From Stentor roeselii (Eukaryota; Ciliophora; Heterotrichea; Heterotrichida; Stentoridae): a stretch of DNA of 64,000 bases. Below the pieces are notes generated by a model. That model searched no databases. It was not told the DNA's origin and was given only the letters and a program-made list of their open reading frames with translations. The translations under genes were made by a program, and so were the position numbers. Positions 44,724 to 54,443 of the stretch are shown in pieces; within the stretch, counting starts at the first letter, position 1, and every line of letters starts with the position of its first letter. The stretch spans positions 1 through 64,000 of the forward strand of contig RSEH01000145.1 in assembly GCA_006503475.1 (NCBI GenBank), in the 5' to 3' direction.

Positions 44724-45623
44724 ATGAACACCTCCAAATTGTTGAATAATAGCACATCAGCTGAAAGCTTTCTTGAGTCTTTAAATCTCTTCTCAAACTC
44801 CTATCGTTCTGAAGACAACCAAGAACTTTTCCAGCATTTTCAAAGACTTAAGAATTACTCGAAACAAAACCCAATTCTTGAAGACCTCTGCTTAACAAAC
44901 AAGGAGTTCCAATTATTTGAAGAAGAATGTGAGGCAATTGAAGCTCAGACCCGTTATTTATTCTACGATAACTGGGTGACAGTAATGAAAAACGATGAAT
45001 TATTCGTTCAAACCTTTAAAGGTCCTGATCAATTTCTAGCAAGGTTGAAGTTCAACATCAAGGCAGACCCAATGCAAGTTTTTTCAGTCTTTTACGAAAC
45101 TGACTTCATGGGCGACTGGATAAAAACGATTAAAACATCAGCGACCATTGAAGAAACCAGCATTTTCAGAAAAAAAATTCAGAATATTTACAACCTGCCC
45201 TGGCCACTGGTTAATCGACACAGTATCCTGAATGTCAGGTATTTTCCTTTGCATGAAATGAAGACTATCTTGATTATTTCTTATACACCGAAGGAAAACT
45301 TCAAAAATCCTAATAGTAATGACAAGCTTATTGAAATGGTTCTGCCTTCAGCTTCTACTTGGATTGAATGTCTGGGAAATGAATGCAATATTTGCATTAT
45401 TTTTCAAGCTAACCAGTTTATTGTATTGTTTAAATAGAATAGCATCCCTGATTGGATCGTTAATTTTATATTGAGGAAATCGTTTTCGGATATGATTCGG
45501 GAGTTTAGATCACTTTTTCCGATTTTTCATGAGACAAGGTTTTTTCAAGCTATGAAAAAAAATCATAAATATTTGTATGAAGCGTTTGCTGCTCAGCTTA
45601 AAATAAATCTTTTAAAGTTTTAA
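44724..45623 (+). CDS. START-domain lipid-transfer-like protein
   Basis: Exons 44724-45422 and 45438-45623 give 294 residues. ATG 44724 is chosen because upstream in-frame codons lack an ATG. Residues about 85-285 form a START domain: ADPMQVFSVFYETDFMGDWI, VNRHSILNVRYF, then across the intron QANQFINSIPDWIVNFILRK, which is the typical last helix region. START domains bind a lipid in a deep pocket. No targeting domain or membrane helix is present, so it is probably cytosolic and may move lipids between membranes. The first 80 residues are helical. The last 62 codons would be lost without splicing. Confidence 0.88.
45423..45437 (+). other. 15-nt intron in the START gene
   Basis: gtattgtttaaatag between complete codons (ATT|AAT). 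Its removal restores the conserved C-terminal helix of the START domain (INSIPDWIVNFILRK). Confidence 0.9.
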
Positions 45624-45948
45624 GGGTTAGGATTGATTTGGTTTTGGGGGTATGTTGAGGTATGAGGGAAAAGGGTTTGGTTTTGAATAGGAAGAGGATT
45701 TTTTTAGATTTTTTATTCTGGGGATTCTTTAAAAAATTTTTATTTTTGTCTGGGATTGGAGTAGAGGATTGGAGTAGAGGATTGGGAAGTTGGCTTTTTG
45801 GATTTTCAGATAGTTTTTTCTTCATACCACTAATTGTAAGATTGAATAACAAGCAACATTTAATTCATAAACAAAAACCTTCAATCCTTCAATCCCTCCA
45901 ACACCCCAACCACTGAATCCTATTCCAAATCCAACTGAAATAAAAATA
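45624..45948. other. Intergenic region with a short direct repeat
   Basis: 325 bp between two plus-strand genes. The left part is T/G-rich 3' flank. Near 45757-45786 a 13-bp word (attggagtagagg) occurs twice in tandem and begins a third time. The right part is G-poor and C-rich up to the ATG at 45949. Frames on both strands here start at TTG or lack coding character. Confidence 0.45.
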
Positions 45949-47445
45949 ATGGGAAACCAACTGATCCAAACCTCACTTCCAGAATACATAGAAAGCCAAG
46001 ACCTTCGTTCCGCAGTCCTCCTCCTTCAAGACGGTGCAAACCCAAACGAAATAAACTCAAAAGGAAAGTCCTGCCTTCGTTTATCTCTCGAGCAAGGAAA
46101 TTCCCAAATCTACCGAATCCTTCACCAAATAGGTGGAGAGTTAATCCCAAGTCTCGAAGGCGAGACACCTCTTCACTTCTCTTCCCGAGCAGGCCACACG
46201 AAACTAGTGCGAATGTTCCTCCGAAACCCAAAAGTTTTCCCGTCATACAAAAACGCGAAAGACATAAACGGCCGAACACCTTTACATGTTGCAGTAATGT
46301 TCGGCCATTCAGAAATCGTGGCTTTACTGTTGAAATACAACTCAGCCACCGAGATAAAAGATAAAAACGGAAAAACTGCGAAAGACCTGGCATTAGAACA
46401 TGACAACGAGCATCAAAATGAAATCTTAGAACTACTTGGATGTGAAGAACTTGTTGTTAAAACTCCAAAAGCTGGGATTAACTTGAAAGAACCACATATC
46501 AGAAGGATTTCCTCGAAAAGTACCCATTTTTCGTCGATGGCTGAAGGGGAAAACAACTTACTTTCATTGGAGGTGATCACGTCGGAGAACATGATTCCGC
46601 TTATTCCCAGTCAGGACTTGAAATTTTTGGAAATTGTGAATCGCGGAAGTTCTTGTGTTGTGTTTCGGGGAATGTGGAGGGGGACTCAAGTGGCTATCAA
46701 GCAGTTTAAACTTGAGTACTCAACATCGTCGAAGGAACTTGAGAAGTTTATCAAAGAAATGAATATTTTAGCGAAGGTGAGACATCCGAACCTTATTTTA
46801 TTGATGGGAGTTTGTGTGGATCAACCGAATTTATGTATTATTTCTGAACTGGTTCAAAATTGCTCTTTGTTTCAAGCTATTCACAAAGCTCCTAAGCCTT
46901 TATCGATGGAAAATCGCTTTCGAATCGCTTATCAGTTAACGTTAGGCCTGCAGTACTTGCATCAGTATGAACCGCCTATCGTTCATCGTGACTTGAAACC
47001 GGAAAATGTTTTGGTAAGGAATAAGTAGCTGGATGAGGCACTTAATGTTAAAATTGCTGACTTTGGACTTGCCAGGCCTCTTACAAGGTTTACGGGTGAA
47101 GAGATGCAGACTACTGTTTGTATTGGAACTACCAGGTTCATGGCACCTGAATTGTTTGATAAGGAAAGAAGCAGGAATATTGGAACTGCTGTTGATGTCT
47201 GGGCTCTTGGGTGCATATTTATTGAAGTTTTTAGTGGGAAAAGGCCTTGGGCTCATATTTCTACAGCTGATGTTAATTGTATTTATTATGAGTTGTTTAA
47301 TAGGAACCCAATACCGATTCCAGCTGGGATACCTGAACCTATTTGTAAAATTATTGTCAAGGCTTGTGATTATGACCCTGCCTTGAGGCCTTCGGCTGAA
47401 ATGATTTTGGCAGAATTAAACAACTGCAAGTCACTTTTTGTATAG
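45949..47445 (+). CDS. Ankyrin-repeat TKL-family protein kinase
   Basis: Exons 45949-47013 and 47029-47445 give 493 residues. The MGNQ start could be N-myristoylated. Ankyrin repeats occupy about 15-165 (GETPLHFSSRAGHTKLVRMF, GRTPLHVAVMFGHSEIVALL, NGKTAKDLALEHDN). The kinase domain is at about 220-490: NRGSSCVVFRGMW, Lys in VAIKQF, HRDLKPENVL, then after the intron LDEALNVKIADFGLARP, GTTRFMAPELF and DVWALGCIFIEVF. This is an intact Ser/Thr kinase of the Raf/MLK-like TKL group, comparable to ankyrin-TKL (ILK-like, plant Raf-like) kinases. Membrane-linked signalling is inferred. Confidence 0.93.
47014..47028 (+). other. 15-nt intron inside the kinase catalytic loop
   Basis: gtaaggaataagtag between complete codons (TTG|CTG), exactly between HRDLKPENVL and LDEALNVKIADFG. 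Without splicing the kinase ends before its DFG motif. This is the best single proof of a 15-nt intron here. Confidence 0.96.
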
Positions 47446-47612
47446 AGTTATGTAATTAATTATATTGTGTGGATTATAAGTTTGATTTAGATTATTAGTT
47501 ATCTTGTGTGGATTATAAGGTGAATTAATTAAGGAAAAAGATTGATTTAGATTATTAATTATCTTGATGGATTATAAGGTGAATCAATTAAAATAAATAC
47601 ATGTAAAATCTG
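47446..47612. repeat. Imperfect direct repeats in a convergent 3' gap
   Basis: The word gtggattataag occurs at about 47469, 47508 and (as atggattataag) 47566, and gatttagattattaRttatctt occurs at about 47483 and 47543. They form two to three imperfect units with a spacing of 39-60 bp. The gap separates the stops of the ankyrin kinase and the SAM protein; no function is evident. Confidence 0.6.
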
Positions 47613-48233
47613 CTAATATTTCCTATATTTGTTGGAAAACTGGTTGAAATCGTTGATTTCTCTTTGGTTTTCTTTGATCATTTCAAACATTTCAGCCTGT
47701 TTGTCTGAAATCCTCTTTAAAACACCTAAAATATCATTAACCACATCCTCAGCTTCCTTCTTTTTCAATCGATCTTGATATTCAACCTGTTTTTTCGCAA
47801 TAAAATCCTTATTCTCATTGAAAAACCTATTTTCATCATTTTCAGCCTCACCTTTATCCATACAATCAATAATCCTTAAAATCCTATTCCTGGGTCCAAT
47901 TGGAATTTTCATGCAAACCAAATCATCCTTATTAAGAAACTTCAAATCTTCAAAAGAAATCAAATTTTGCTTCATAACAGAAACATAATCCTCAAGTCCA
48001 TGCTTCTTAAAAACAGTTTCAATGTCATTTTTTTCATCTTTCTTCCAGTTTTTTGTCTCCTTCGGCAAGGTTTCACTTAAAGATGATGAAAAATTTCCCA
48101 GCAAAGGACCTCTCATTGTATTCGCGATTTGATTCACTCTTTTTTTAATCATTGAAATTTTGTCATCATTTGAAGATGATGACGAGCTGAGTGACGTTCT
48201 GCAAGTCGTGCTTCTAAATCGAGATGAAGACAT
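47613..48233 (-). CDS. SAM-domain protein, 206 aa
   Basis: ATG at 48233, 206 residues. The first 60 residues are Ser-rich and basic. A SAM domain lies at about 68-130: IETVFKKHGLEDYVSVMKQN, then ISFEDLKFLNKDDLVCMKIP and GPRNRILRIIDCM, matching the five-helix pattern with the final long helix. The C-terminal 70 residues are a coiled coil (DRLKKKEAEDVVNDILGVLK). SAM domains oligomerise or bind other SAM proteins or RNA; the coiled coil suggests further self-association. Nothing else identifies its pathway. It starts 34 bp after the stop of the next gene upstream on the same strand. Confidence 0.8.
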   Translation of the reverse strand: MSSSRFRSTTCRTSLSSSSSSNDDKISMIKKRVNQIANTMRGPLLGNFSSSLSETLPKETKNWKKDEKNDIETVFKKHGLEDYVSVMKQNLISFEDLKFLNKDDLVCMKIPIGPRNRILRIIDCMDKGEAENDENRFFNENKDFIAKKQVEYQDRLKKKEAEDVVNDILGVLKRISDKQAEMFEMIKENQREINDFNQFSNKYRKY

Positions 48234-48267
48234 TTATTTAAAAATCAAAAAAGATTAGTTTTTATTC

Positions 48268-49278
48268 TTAGCATGGAAAATCTTTTAGTTCTATTGAAAG
48301 CAAGTCTGGGACAATAGGCTTATTTTGAGTTGAAGGTTCTAAATGTTGGTCTTCAATCAACTGACTATAAATCATCTTCAAAATACTTTCATTGAGTAAA
48401 AACTTCTCCATGATCCTCAGCTTATCTGAAATAAGAACTTTACTTGTATGTCTTCTGTCGACGATGAATTTCTTGACATCTTCAACACATTCCTTAAAAA
48501 ACTTTCCGATATTTCCTATAGAAAGTCCATCTAAGTACTCAGAATTTTTTTTCTTAAGCTTTTCCTGCAAGTTCTGAATGATATTTTTATAATGTTCAAT
48601 ACTAGTTCTCAACTTATGTTCCTTAAACTCTAAAAAAGCTTCAACCTCCCTGAAAAATTCCTGACTTCCACATCCAAACTTATCCCAAAGGCCTTTCAAA
48701 TACCTTCCAGTTTGACTTCTAGGCACAAAAGTAGGTTGAACCCTTTCAACCTCAACATCTAAAACATCCGGTTTTTTCAACACCTTTGAATTTTTCCAAG
48801 CATCTTTCAATTTTCTTCCAAGAAACTCGTTTTCCTTTTCCAGTTCTTCAATCCTAAGTTTCAACTTCGAGTTTCTCTTCTCATACAAAGCAACAACTTC
48901 CTCAAGTTTTAAGCATCCAGAGACAATATCATTAAATTCACTGTTATCCTTGGGGATTACTTTCAATACATTATTGTAAAACTCTTGAGAAAACTTTCTT
49001 GGGTTCAGTTTAGGATCTGCTGAAAACTGCGACTTTTTCAATGAAATTGGAACTGGTTCGATTTCTGTGAGATTTTGACAGTTTTTTTCCAGATAAAGAC
49101 TGTTTTTTTCCTGATAAAGACTGTTTTTTTCTAGGTTTTTTTGAGATCTTGTTTTAGAAAGACGCGGATTACTCGAGGAGAAGTTTTTGCGAGGATTGCC
49201 CCGGATAGGGTTTGAAGGTAGTTTGAAAGAGTTATGAAAACTTGAAAAGTTGAAGGTATTTTTTAGTTCTTTTTCCAT
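48268..49278 (-). CDS. Hypothetical coiled-coil protein, 336 aa
   Basis: ATG at 49278 (aataATGG), 336 residues. The N-terminal 75 residues are Ser/Asn/Lys-rich and contain a short repeat (EKNSLYQEKNSLYLEKN) that reflects a small DNA duplication near 49080-49130. A coiled coil lies at about 120-160 (KLRIEELEKENEFLGRKLKD). The rest, about 185-320, is helical with regular hydrophobic spacing. No family is recognised. A divergent gap of about 300 bp separates it from the GRP170 gene. Confidence 0.65.
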   Translation of the reverse strand: MEKELKNTFNFSSFHNSFKLPSNPIRGNPRKNFSSSNPRLSKTRSQKNLEKNSLYQEKNSLYLEKNCQNLTEIEPVPISLKKSQFSADPKLNPRKFSQEFYNNVLKVIPKDNSEFNDIVSGCLKLEEVVALYEKRNSKLKLRIEELEKENEFLGRKLKDAWKNSKVLKKPDVLDVEVERVQPTFVPRSQTGRYLKGLWDKFGCGSQEFFREVEAFLEFKEHKLRTSIEHYKNIIQNLQEKLKKKNSEYLDGLSIGNIGKFFKECVEDVKKFIVDRRHTSKVLISDKLRIMEKFLLNESILKMIYSQLIEDQHLEPSTQNKPIVPDLLSIELKDFPC

Positions 49279-49325
49279 TATTCGTATAGAAGTGGTTATA
49301 AATGTTGTGAGGGTCTCTTTGTTAC

Positions 49326-49433
49326 ATGATGATCCTGATGGTTTTGTTTCAGATCATCGCCGATGCCTTCAACAAGGTGACAGGAAGAAATAAAGACGAG
49401 AAAAAGACTGCAGAATGTGAGTCAAATCAATGA
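49326..49433 (+). CDS. Possible 35-residue micro-protein
   Basis: In the gap between the coiled-coil and GRP170 genes an ATG at 49326 (or 49329) opens 35 codons to TGA 49431-49433. The N-terminus is hydrophobic (MMILMVLFQIIADAF) and the rest polar (NKVTGRNKDEKKTAECE). The base composition and codons such as GCC, AAC and AAG look coding, unlike the flanking AT-rich DNA. It lacks a known family. A C-box-like tgatgat at its start also allows a small RNA as an alternative. The rest of the gap, 49434-49582, shows nothing. Confidence 0.35.
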   Translation: MMILMVLFQIIADAFNKVTGRNKDEKKTAECESNQ

Positions 49434-49582
49434 GATTAAACCGGTTTAGCCCTTTCAGCTACAAGTGAAGATCAACTCTAAAGCAAGAGTTTTTCTGAGG
49501 ATGCTGACTAACCTAGTTAAATCATCTAATCAATAGTCTTGATATCACTAAAATAATAATCTCTTCATAATAAAACACGTGT

Positions 49583-52468
49583 ATGTTGCAGGTTTTCCTT
49601 CTCTTATTATTCCAAACTTCCGCAAGTGTCTTAGGCATCGACTTCGGTTCCGAGCTGATAAAAGTAACTCTCACATAGTGCTCATTGATACGACCAGGCA
49701 AAAAACTCGTGATAGTTGAAAACGAGCAGTCAAAACGATCGACTCCTTCATCCCTGTCATTCACGGACCAAGGGCGCGAATACGGTTACAACGCTTTGAA
49801 AAATCAGGCAAAACGACCAGAGTCCACAGTAGTCTTCATCCACAACCTTCTAGGAAGCCAAGAAACTGATTATTTTTCAAGAACTTTCCAACCACTCACA
49901 TTGATCCCGAACACAGAAAGAAATTCGACATTGATCCAAATCACTAAAGACTCTTATGAAACTGAAGAAATCACAGCGATGATCTTGGAGTACATCAAAG
50001 AAATGTCTGAAAAGTTCGGAGAAGGTAGCATTAAAGATTGCTCAATCACCATTCCTAGCTTCTGGACACGAGCACAACGAATCGCAGTCATCAGCGCTGC
50101 TAACGCAGCAGGGCTTAATGTCTTGGCATTGATGCATGAAAATGCAGGAGCGGCACTTTATTATGGAATTGATAGAATGGACAATGTCACTGAACATTTC
50201 GTGATTTTTTATAATTTAGGAGCTAGTTACTTGCAAGTCACACTTGTCAAGTATGGAGTCGCTTCGAAAAAAGCAGCAGCTGGAAAGCAAATTGAAAATG
50301 TTGAAATCTTGGCACATGCTTTTGATGAAACTTTAGGAGGAAGTCTTTTCGACTCGATACTCGCGAAATATATTGCAGGGAAGTTTCAGGAGAAACATGG
50401 GATTGATTTGTTACAGATTCCTAGAGCGATGGTTCGTGTTTTTACTGCTGCTAATCAAGCCAAGAAGACTTTAAGTGCGAATAAAAATACTTTGGTCATG
50501 TTGAACTCCATTCATAAGGGAATTGACTTTTCTTTTACTTTAACTCGTGATGAGTTTGAGAAGATCCTTGAACCTTTTCATGAAAGACTCGTTGATCCTG
50601 TCGTGAAAGTCTTGGAAACTGCTGGTTTAAAAGCGAAAGACGTGAATAATCTTGAAATCATTGGAGGCGTCAGCAGGATTCCCAAGGTCCAGGAAGTCAT
50701 TAAGGAAAAAACAGGACTTGACATCAGCACTCATTTAAATGGAGATGAAAGCGTCGCACATGGATCTGCGATTTACGCTGCGAATTTTAGCTCTGTTGTT
50801 CAAGTTAAACCTATGTGGCTTACTGATATTTCTATTTCTAGCTTTTCTGCGAAATTTTACTCTGAGGCTGATTTGAACTGGAGCAAAGAAGCTGTTTTGT
50901 TTAAGGAAGGAGCGAAACTTGCTAATAAGAAAAAAATCACTTTCAATTTTAATAAGGATTTAATTGTACTGATTGAAGAGCATCGCAATGGAAAAACTGT
51001 TCCTTTGTGCTTTTATGATATTAAGGGAATCACTGAGATTGAGAAGGATGAGGTTTCTCTTTATTTTAGTTTTGTTTTGGATAACTCGGGAATTCCGTTT
51101 TTACATGCTGCTGATGCGAAATATGAAAGGAATATCAAAAAGAGGGAAGATGGAGGCAGTGATGAGGAAAAGGTCAACATTTATGATAAAGAGTTTAAGG
51201 ATGGGAATAAAGATGAACAAGAAGGAACTCATAAAGATGGGGAGAAGGTTGAAGATGAAAGCAATGAAATGAAAGAGGATGGAGTAAATGCAAGTGAAAG
51301 TAAAGAAGAAGTGGAAGGTAAAGATGCTGAACAGGAAAGAAGAGATGAAGAAGAGAAAAAAGATGAAGAAGAGAAAAAAGATGAAGAAGAGAAAAAAGAA
51401 GAAGAAGAGAAAAAAGATGAAGAAGAGAAAAAAGATGAAGAAGAGAAAAAAGACGAAGAAGAGAAAAAAGAAGAAGAAGAGAAAAAAGATGACTCCAGCC
51501 AATCACCCGAATCCGAAGAAAAATCTCCAGACTCTCCAGATTCCTCGAAAGAAAAACCATCAGAAGACGACTCAAAATCTAAAAGCAAAAGACACCGAAC
51601 ATTAAAGCTAAACTTCCAAGAAACCCAACTAGAGCAGCCAATAATGCTAAACTCAAAAGACATTTCCCGCATAATAAAACGACTAGATTCCCAAAGAGAA
51701 GCTGAAACTCTTCAAAAGAAGCTCGCAGAGGCTCAAAACGACTTAGAAGGTGCGATTTACACTTATTCCGAAAAACTTGACGAGGAAAACTTCATCCGAG
51801 TGACATCTCCCGAGGAGCGAGAAGAGTTAACATCAGAGCTTTCAAAGTTACGAGAATGGATGGAAAGTGATGCCTTTAAAGACTCCTCCGCCTACGAAGT
51901 AAAAAAGCGAAAAAAGGAACTAGAAGGTCACTTTTCAGACCCTATTCAAAGAGAAAAAGAACACGAAATACGAGAAAAAGCTGTCGAAAAAGCTTTCAAA
52001 GAACTTGGAAGACTCGAAGACGCTCTCATCAAAATAAACGAGACAAAACCTTGGATCCCTGTTGAAGACTTCCTACTTGCATGGTCCCGACTCAATGAAA
52101 CTTTAAAGTGGGTTGAAAATAAAGTCGAGGAACAGAAAAAACTCAAGGACTGGGAACCTCTCGCGTTTAAAACTTCTGAACTTGAGATTAAAGTTGCTAA
52201 TGTCCAGAAACAAGTTGAAAAGTTGAAAAAAATGCAGAAACCGAAACCGAAAAAAGGGGCTCCTCCTGATTTTGTCAACTTTGGAGATGGGTTCGACTGG
52301 TCGAAGGTGAAGATGGAGAATGTAAATGTGAATGGAAAGGAGTATAATTATGATCCTGAAAAGGAAGGAAAGGAAGCTGAAGATCAAAAAGTGGAAACAG
52401 GACAATCTCAAGAAAATGTTAAAACTGAAAACACTGAATCTTCAGAAGGTTTAAAGGAAGAGCTTTAA
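49583..52468 (+). CDS. HYOU1: ER-luminal Hsp70-like chaperone GRP170/HYOU1
   Basis: Exons 49583-49663 and 49679-52468 give 956 residues. Exon 1 codes for a signal peptide (MLQVFLLLLFQTSASVLG) directly followed by the first ATPase strand IDFGSELIK, which continues as CSLIRPGKKL after the intron. The nucleotide-binding domain ends near residue 400 (KDVNNLEIIGGVSRIPKVQE). A beta-domain, a long acidic Lys/Glu insertion (about 530-660, including eight DEEEKK-type units) and a helical C-terminal domain follow. The last residues KEEL fit an ER-retention signal. Signal peptide, Hsp110-like layout, size and retention signal fit GRP170, which acts as a nucleotide exchange factor for BiP and as a holdase. 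Confidence 0.94.
49664..49678 (+). other. 15-nt intron in the GRP170 gene
   Basis: gtaactctcacatag between complete codons (AAA|TGC). It joins the signal-peptide exon to the rest of the ATPase domain. Confidence 0.93.
51344..51487 (+). repeat. 18-bp in-frame microsatellite (8 units) in GRP170
   Basis: Eight 18-bp units of gatgaagaagagaaaaaa type code for DEEEKK or EEEEKK. The order is D,D,D,E,D,D,D,E, so a 72-bp block (51344-51415) is itself duplicated (51416-51487). It lies in the acidic insertion that varies in length among GRP170 proteins. Confidence 0.92.
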
Positions 52469-52498
52469 TGAATAGTTAGTTACAAAGTTTATAATTTC

Positions 52499-54415
52499 AT
52501 GGAAAACAATTCTTTCGATTTAAAAGTAGCAAGTCGATTTTATATCTTGTACTTTTCCGTGCTTTTATTTATAGTTTCCAAGAATTTCGTTCATTATTAC
52601 TTTCATAGAGACAACGAATTAGTTTTAATATTAGGAATCGCGCTGGTTGTGACAATAGTTCTGATTAGTTTAGCATCTTTGATCACTGCTCACATCTTGA
52701 TGATGCAAGGAAAGGCCAGGTCTTTGATTCATTTATCGATATACATCCTGACTGGTCTTTTAATAACGGCTTGTGAGAGTTCTCATATAATTTACCTGCA
52801 AACAGGGAAAGTTTCAGAGTCCTCAAGTTTTCTTCCGATGAGTATCTTTATTTTTTTAGGTTCCAAGCCTTTTTTCGCATCAAGAGCTTTGTTCTACTTG
52901 TCGTCTCTAATAATCCTGTCACTTTTTTCCATTATTTCTATTCTTTCCTCATCAGCGAAAACTGAAGCAGCTCTCAGCTGTGCCTTGCTTTTTGTTTCTG
53001 CTTATTATAAAGCTTCAGACCTGAAGAGACATCTGACGACTTACAAAATAATGATCACTGAGCAAGACAATCCTAATCTAGGATCGGAATTAACAACTCC
53101 TTTGGATGAAATCTTAACTAACACCCGACATTGCATTAAAAAACTAGCAAAAATCTCTAAACTTGCATCGCCGAAGCTGTTTAAAACATATGAAAGAATG
53201 AGGACAAAACTTGAAACCATTGCAAAAAATCTTCAAAGTTCGAATATTTACTCTCCTAGGCTTGAAGCAATGACGCGGAATATGGACCTTGAAAATCGTT
53301 TGTTTATCGAGCAGGAGTTTTTTGATTCTCATGGCTCTTCGATGTTCAATTCAGAGCACATCTCACCACAGAAGATGCCAGAGTACTCCTTAGCCGACCT
53401 TCAAGGTATCCTGTCTCATATCAGCAAAGAGTGGAATTTCGACACTTTCTTCGTAGCAGACTGCACATCAGAGCCATTAGTAGTAATCGGTGATTACATG
53501 ATCCGTTTATACCAGCTGGACTCAATGCTAAAGATTTCTCCAGTAACCCTAATCAAATTCTTAAAAACTCTTGAAGAAAACTACCTAGACAACCCATACC
53601 ACAACTCAACCCATGCAGCAGATGTTCTTTGTTCTTTCATGTACCTGGTAAACACCTCTTCAATCAAGAAAATGATGAGTGGATTAGAATGGCTTGGGTC
53701 GATTCTCGCTTGTCTCGCACACGACGTTCGACACCCAGCATTAAACAACAGGTACCTGGTGATGACTCAGCACGAGTACGCCTTGACCTACAACGACATC
53801 AGTGTTCTCGAAATGATGCATGCTGCTACTCTTTTCAAACTCGCTCAAGATAAAGGAATCAATATTTTCCTCAACTTTTCCAATGAAAAATTTCAAATGA
53901 TCAGAAAATTCATTATCGAGCTGATCTTAGCTACTGACATGGCAAAACACTTTGAAATCATCGGATGTGCGAAAACGAAATACAATGATATCATTGACTT
54001 CAGCAACTATGAACATCGACTTGATGTCTTTAAACTTGTCATCAAAGCTGCTGACTTGGGACATGCTGCGAAATCTGTTGATTTGCATGAAAAATGGTGT
54101 CAAAAGGTGATTTTAGAGTTTTACGCTCAAGGTGACTTGGAAAAGAAAAAAGGACTTCCAGTTTCTATGTTTTGTGACAGGGAAAACACGAATATCAGCA
54201 AGTCTCAAACAGGTTTCATTAAAAATGTGGTGGTTATTTTGTATGAAACTTTAAATTCTTTAGTAAAATCTGAAGAAATCGAGCAAAAGTGTCTTGTGCA
54301 GCTTAAGTCAAATCAGAGGTTTTGGGAAACATCTGCGATGAGGATTCAAAGCGAGAGGGAAAGAGAAAATTGCTCGATGGAGATAAACGGAAAGCGAAGA
54401 AAAGTGTCTCTTTGA
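52499..54415 (+). CDS. Multi-pass membrane cyclic-nucleotide phosphodiesterase
   Basis: ATG at 52499, 638 residues. Residues 1-175 hold five or six membrane helices (FYILYFSVLLFIVS, LVLILGIALVVTIVLI, LIHLSIYILTGLLITA, LFYLSSLIILSLFSII, ALSCALLFVSAYY). A helical linker at about 200-270 precedes the class I PDE domain at about 300-620. The metal-binding HD residues are present: YHNSTHAADVL, LACLAHDVRHPALNN and ADLGH. The purine-clamp Gln is probably in the SQTGFIKN segment. It hydrolyses cAMP and/or cGMP; specificity cannot be read. Membrane-bound PDEs of this layout are known in ciliates and other protists. The next gene, 28 bp downstream, is a cyclic-nucleotide-type channel. Confidence 0.93.
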   Translation: MENNSFDLKVASRFYILYFSVLLFIVSKNFVHYYFHRDNELVLILGIALVVTIVLISLASLITAHILMMQGKARSLIHLSIYILTGLLITACESSHIIYLQTGKVSESSSFLPMSIFIFLGSKPFFASRALFYLSSLIILSLFSIISILSSSAKTEAALSCALLFVSAYYKASDLKRHLTTYKIMITEQDNPNLGSELTTPLDEILTNTRHCIKKLAKISKLASPKLFKTYERMRTKLETIAKNLQSSNIYSPRLEAMTRNMDLENRLFIEQEFFDSHGSSMFNSEHISPQKMPEYSLADLQGILSHISKEWNFDTFFVADCTSEPLVVIGDYMIRLYQLDSMLKISPVTLIKFLKTLEENYLDNPYHNSTHAADVLCSFMYLVNTSSIKKMMSGLEWLGSILACLAHDVRHPALNNRYLVMTQHEYALTYNDISVLEMMHAATLFKLAQDKGINIFLNFSNEKFQMIRKFIIELILATDMAKHFEIIGCAKTKYNDIIDFSNYEHRLDVFKLVIKAADLGHAAKSVDLHEKWCQKVILEFYAQGDLEKKKGLPVSMFCDRENTNISKSQTGFIKNVVVILYETLNSLVKSEEIEQKCLVQLKSNQRFWETSAMRIQSERERENCSMEINGKRRKVSL

Positions 54416-54443
54416 ATTATTATTTAATATAATATAAGTTCGT

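Noticed and set aside
45598-45852. 84-codon frame on the minus strand
   Set aside because: Starts at TTG, overlaps the end of the START gene and consists of simple K/P/N-rich sequence from a 3' flank.
51101-51672. Long open frames on the minus strand opposite GRP170 (Phe/Leu- and Ser/Phe-rich)
   Set aside because: They are the antisense of the 18-bp repeat, which lacks stops in all frames. They have no start context and no domain.
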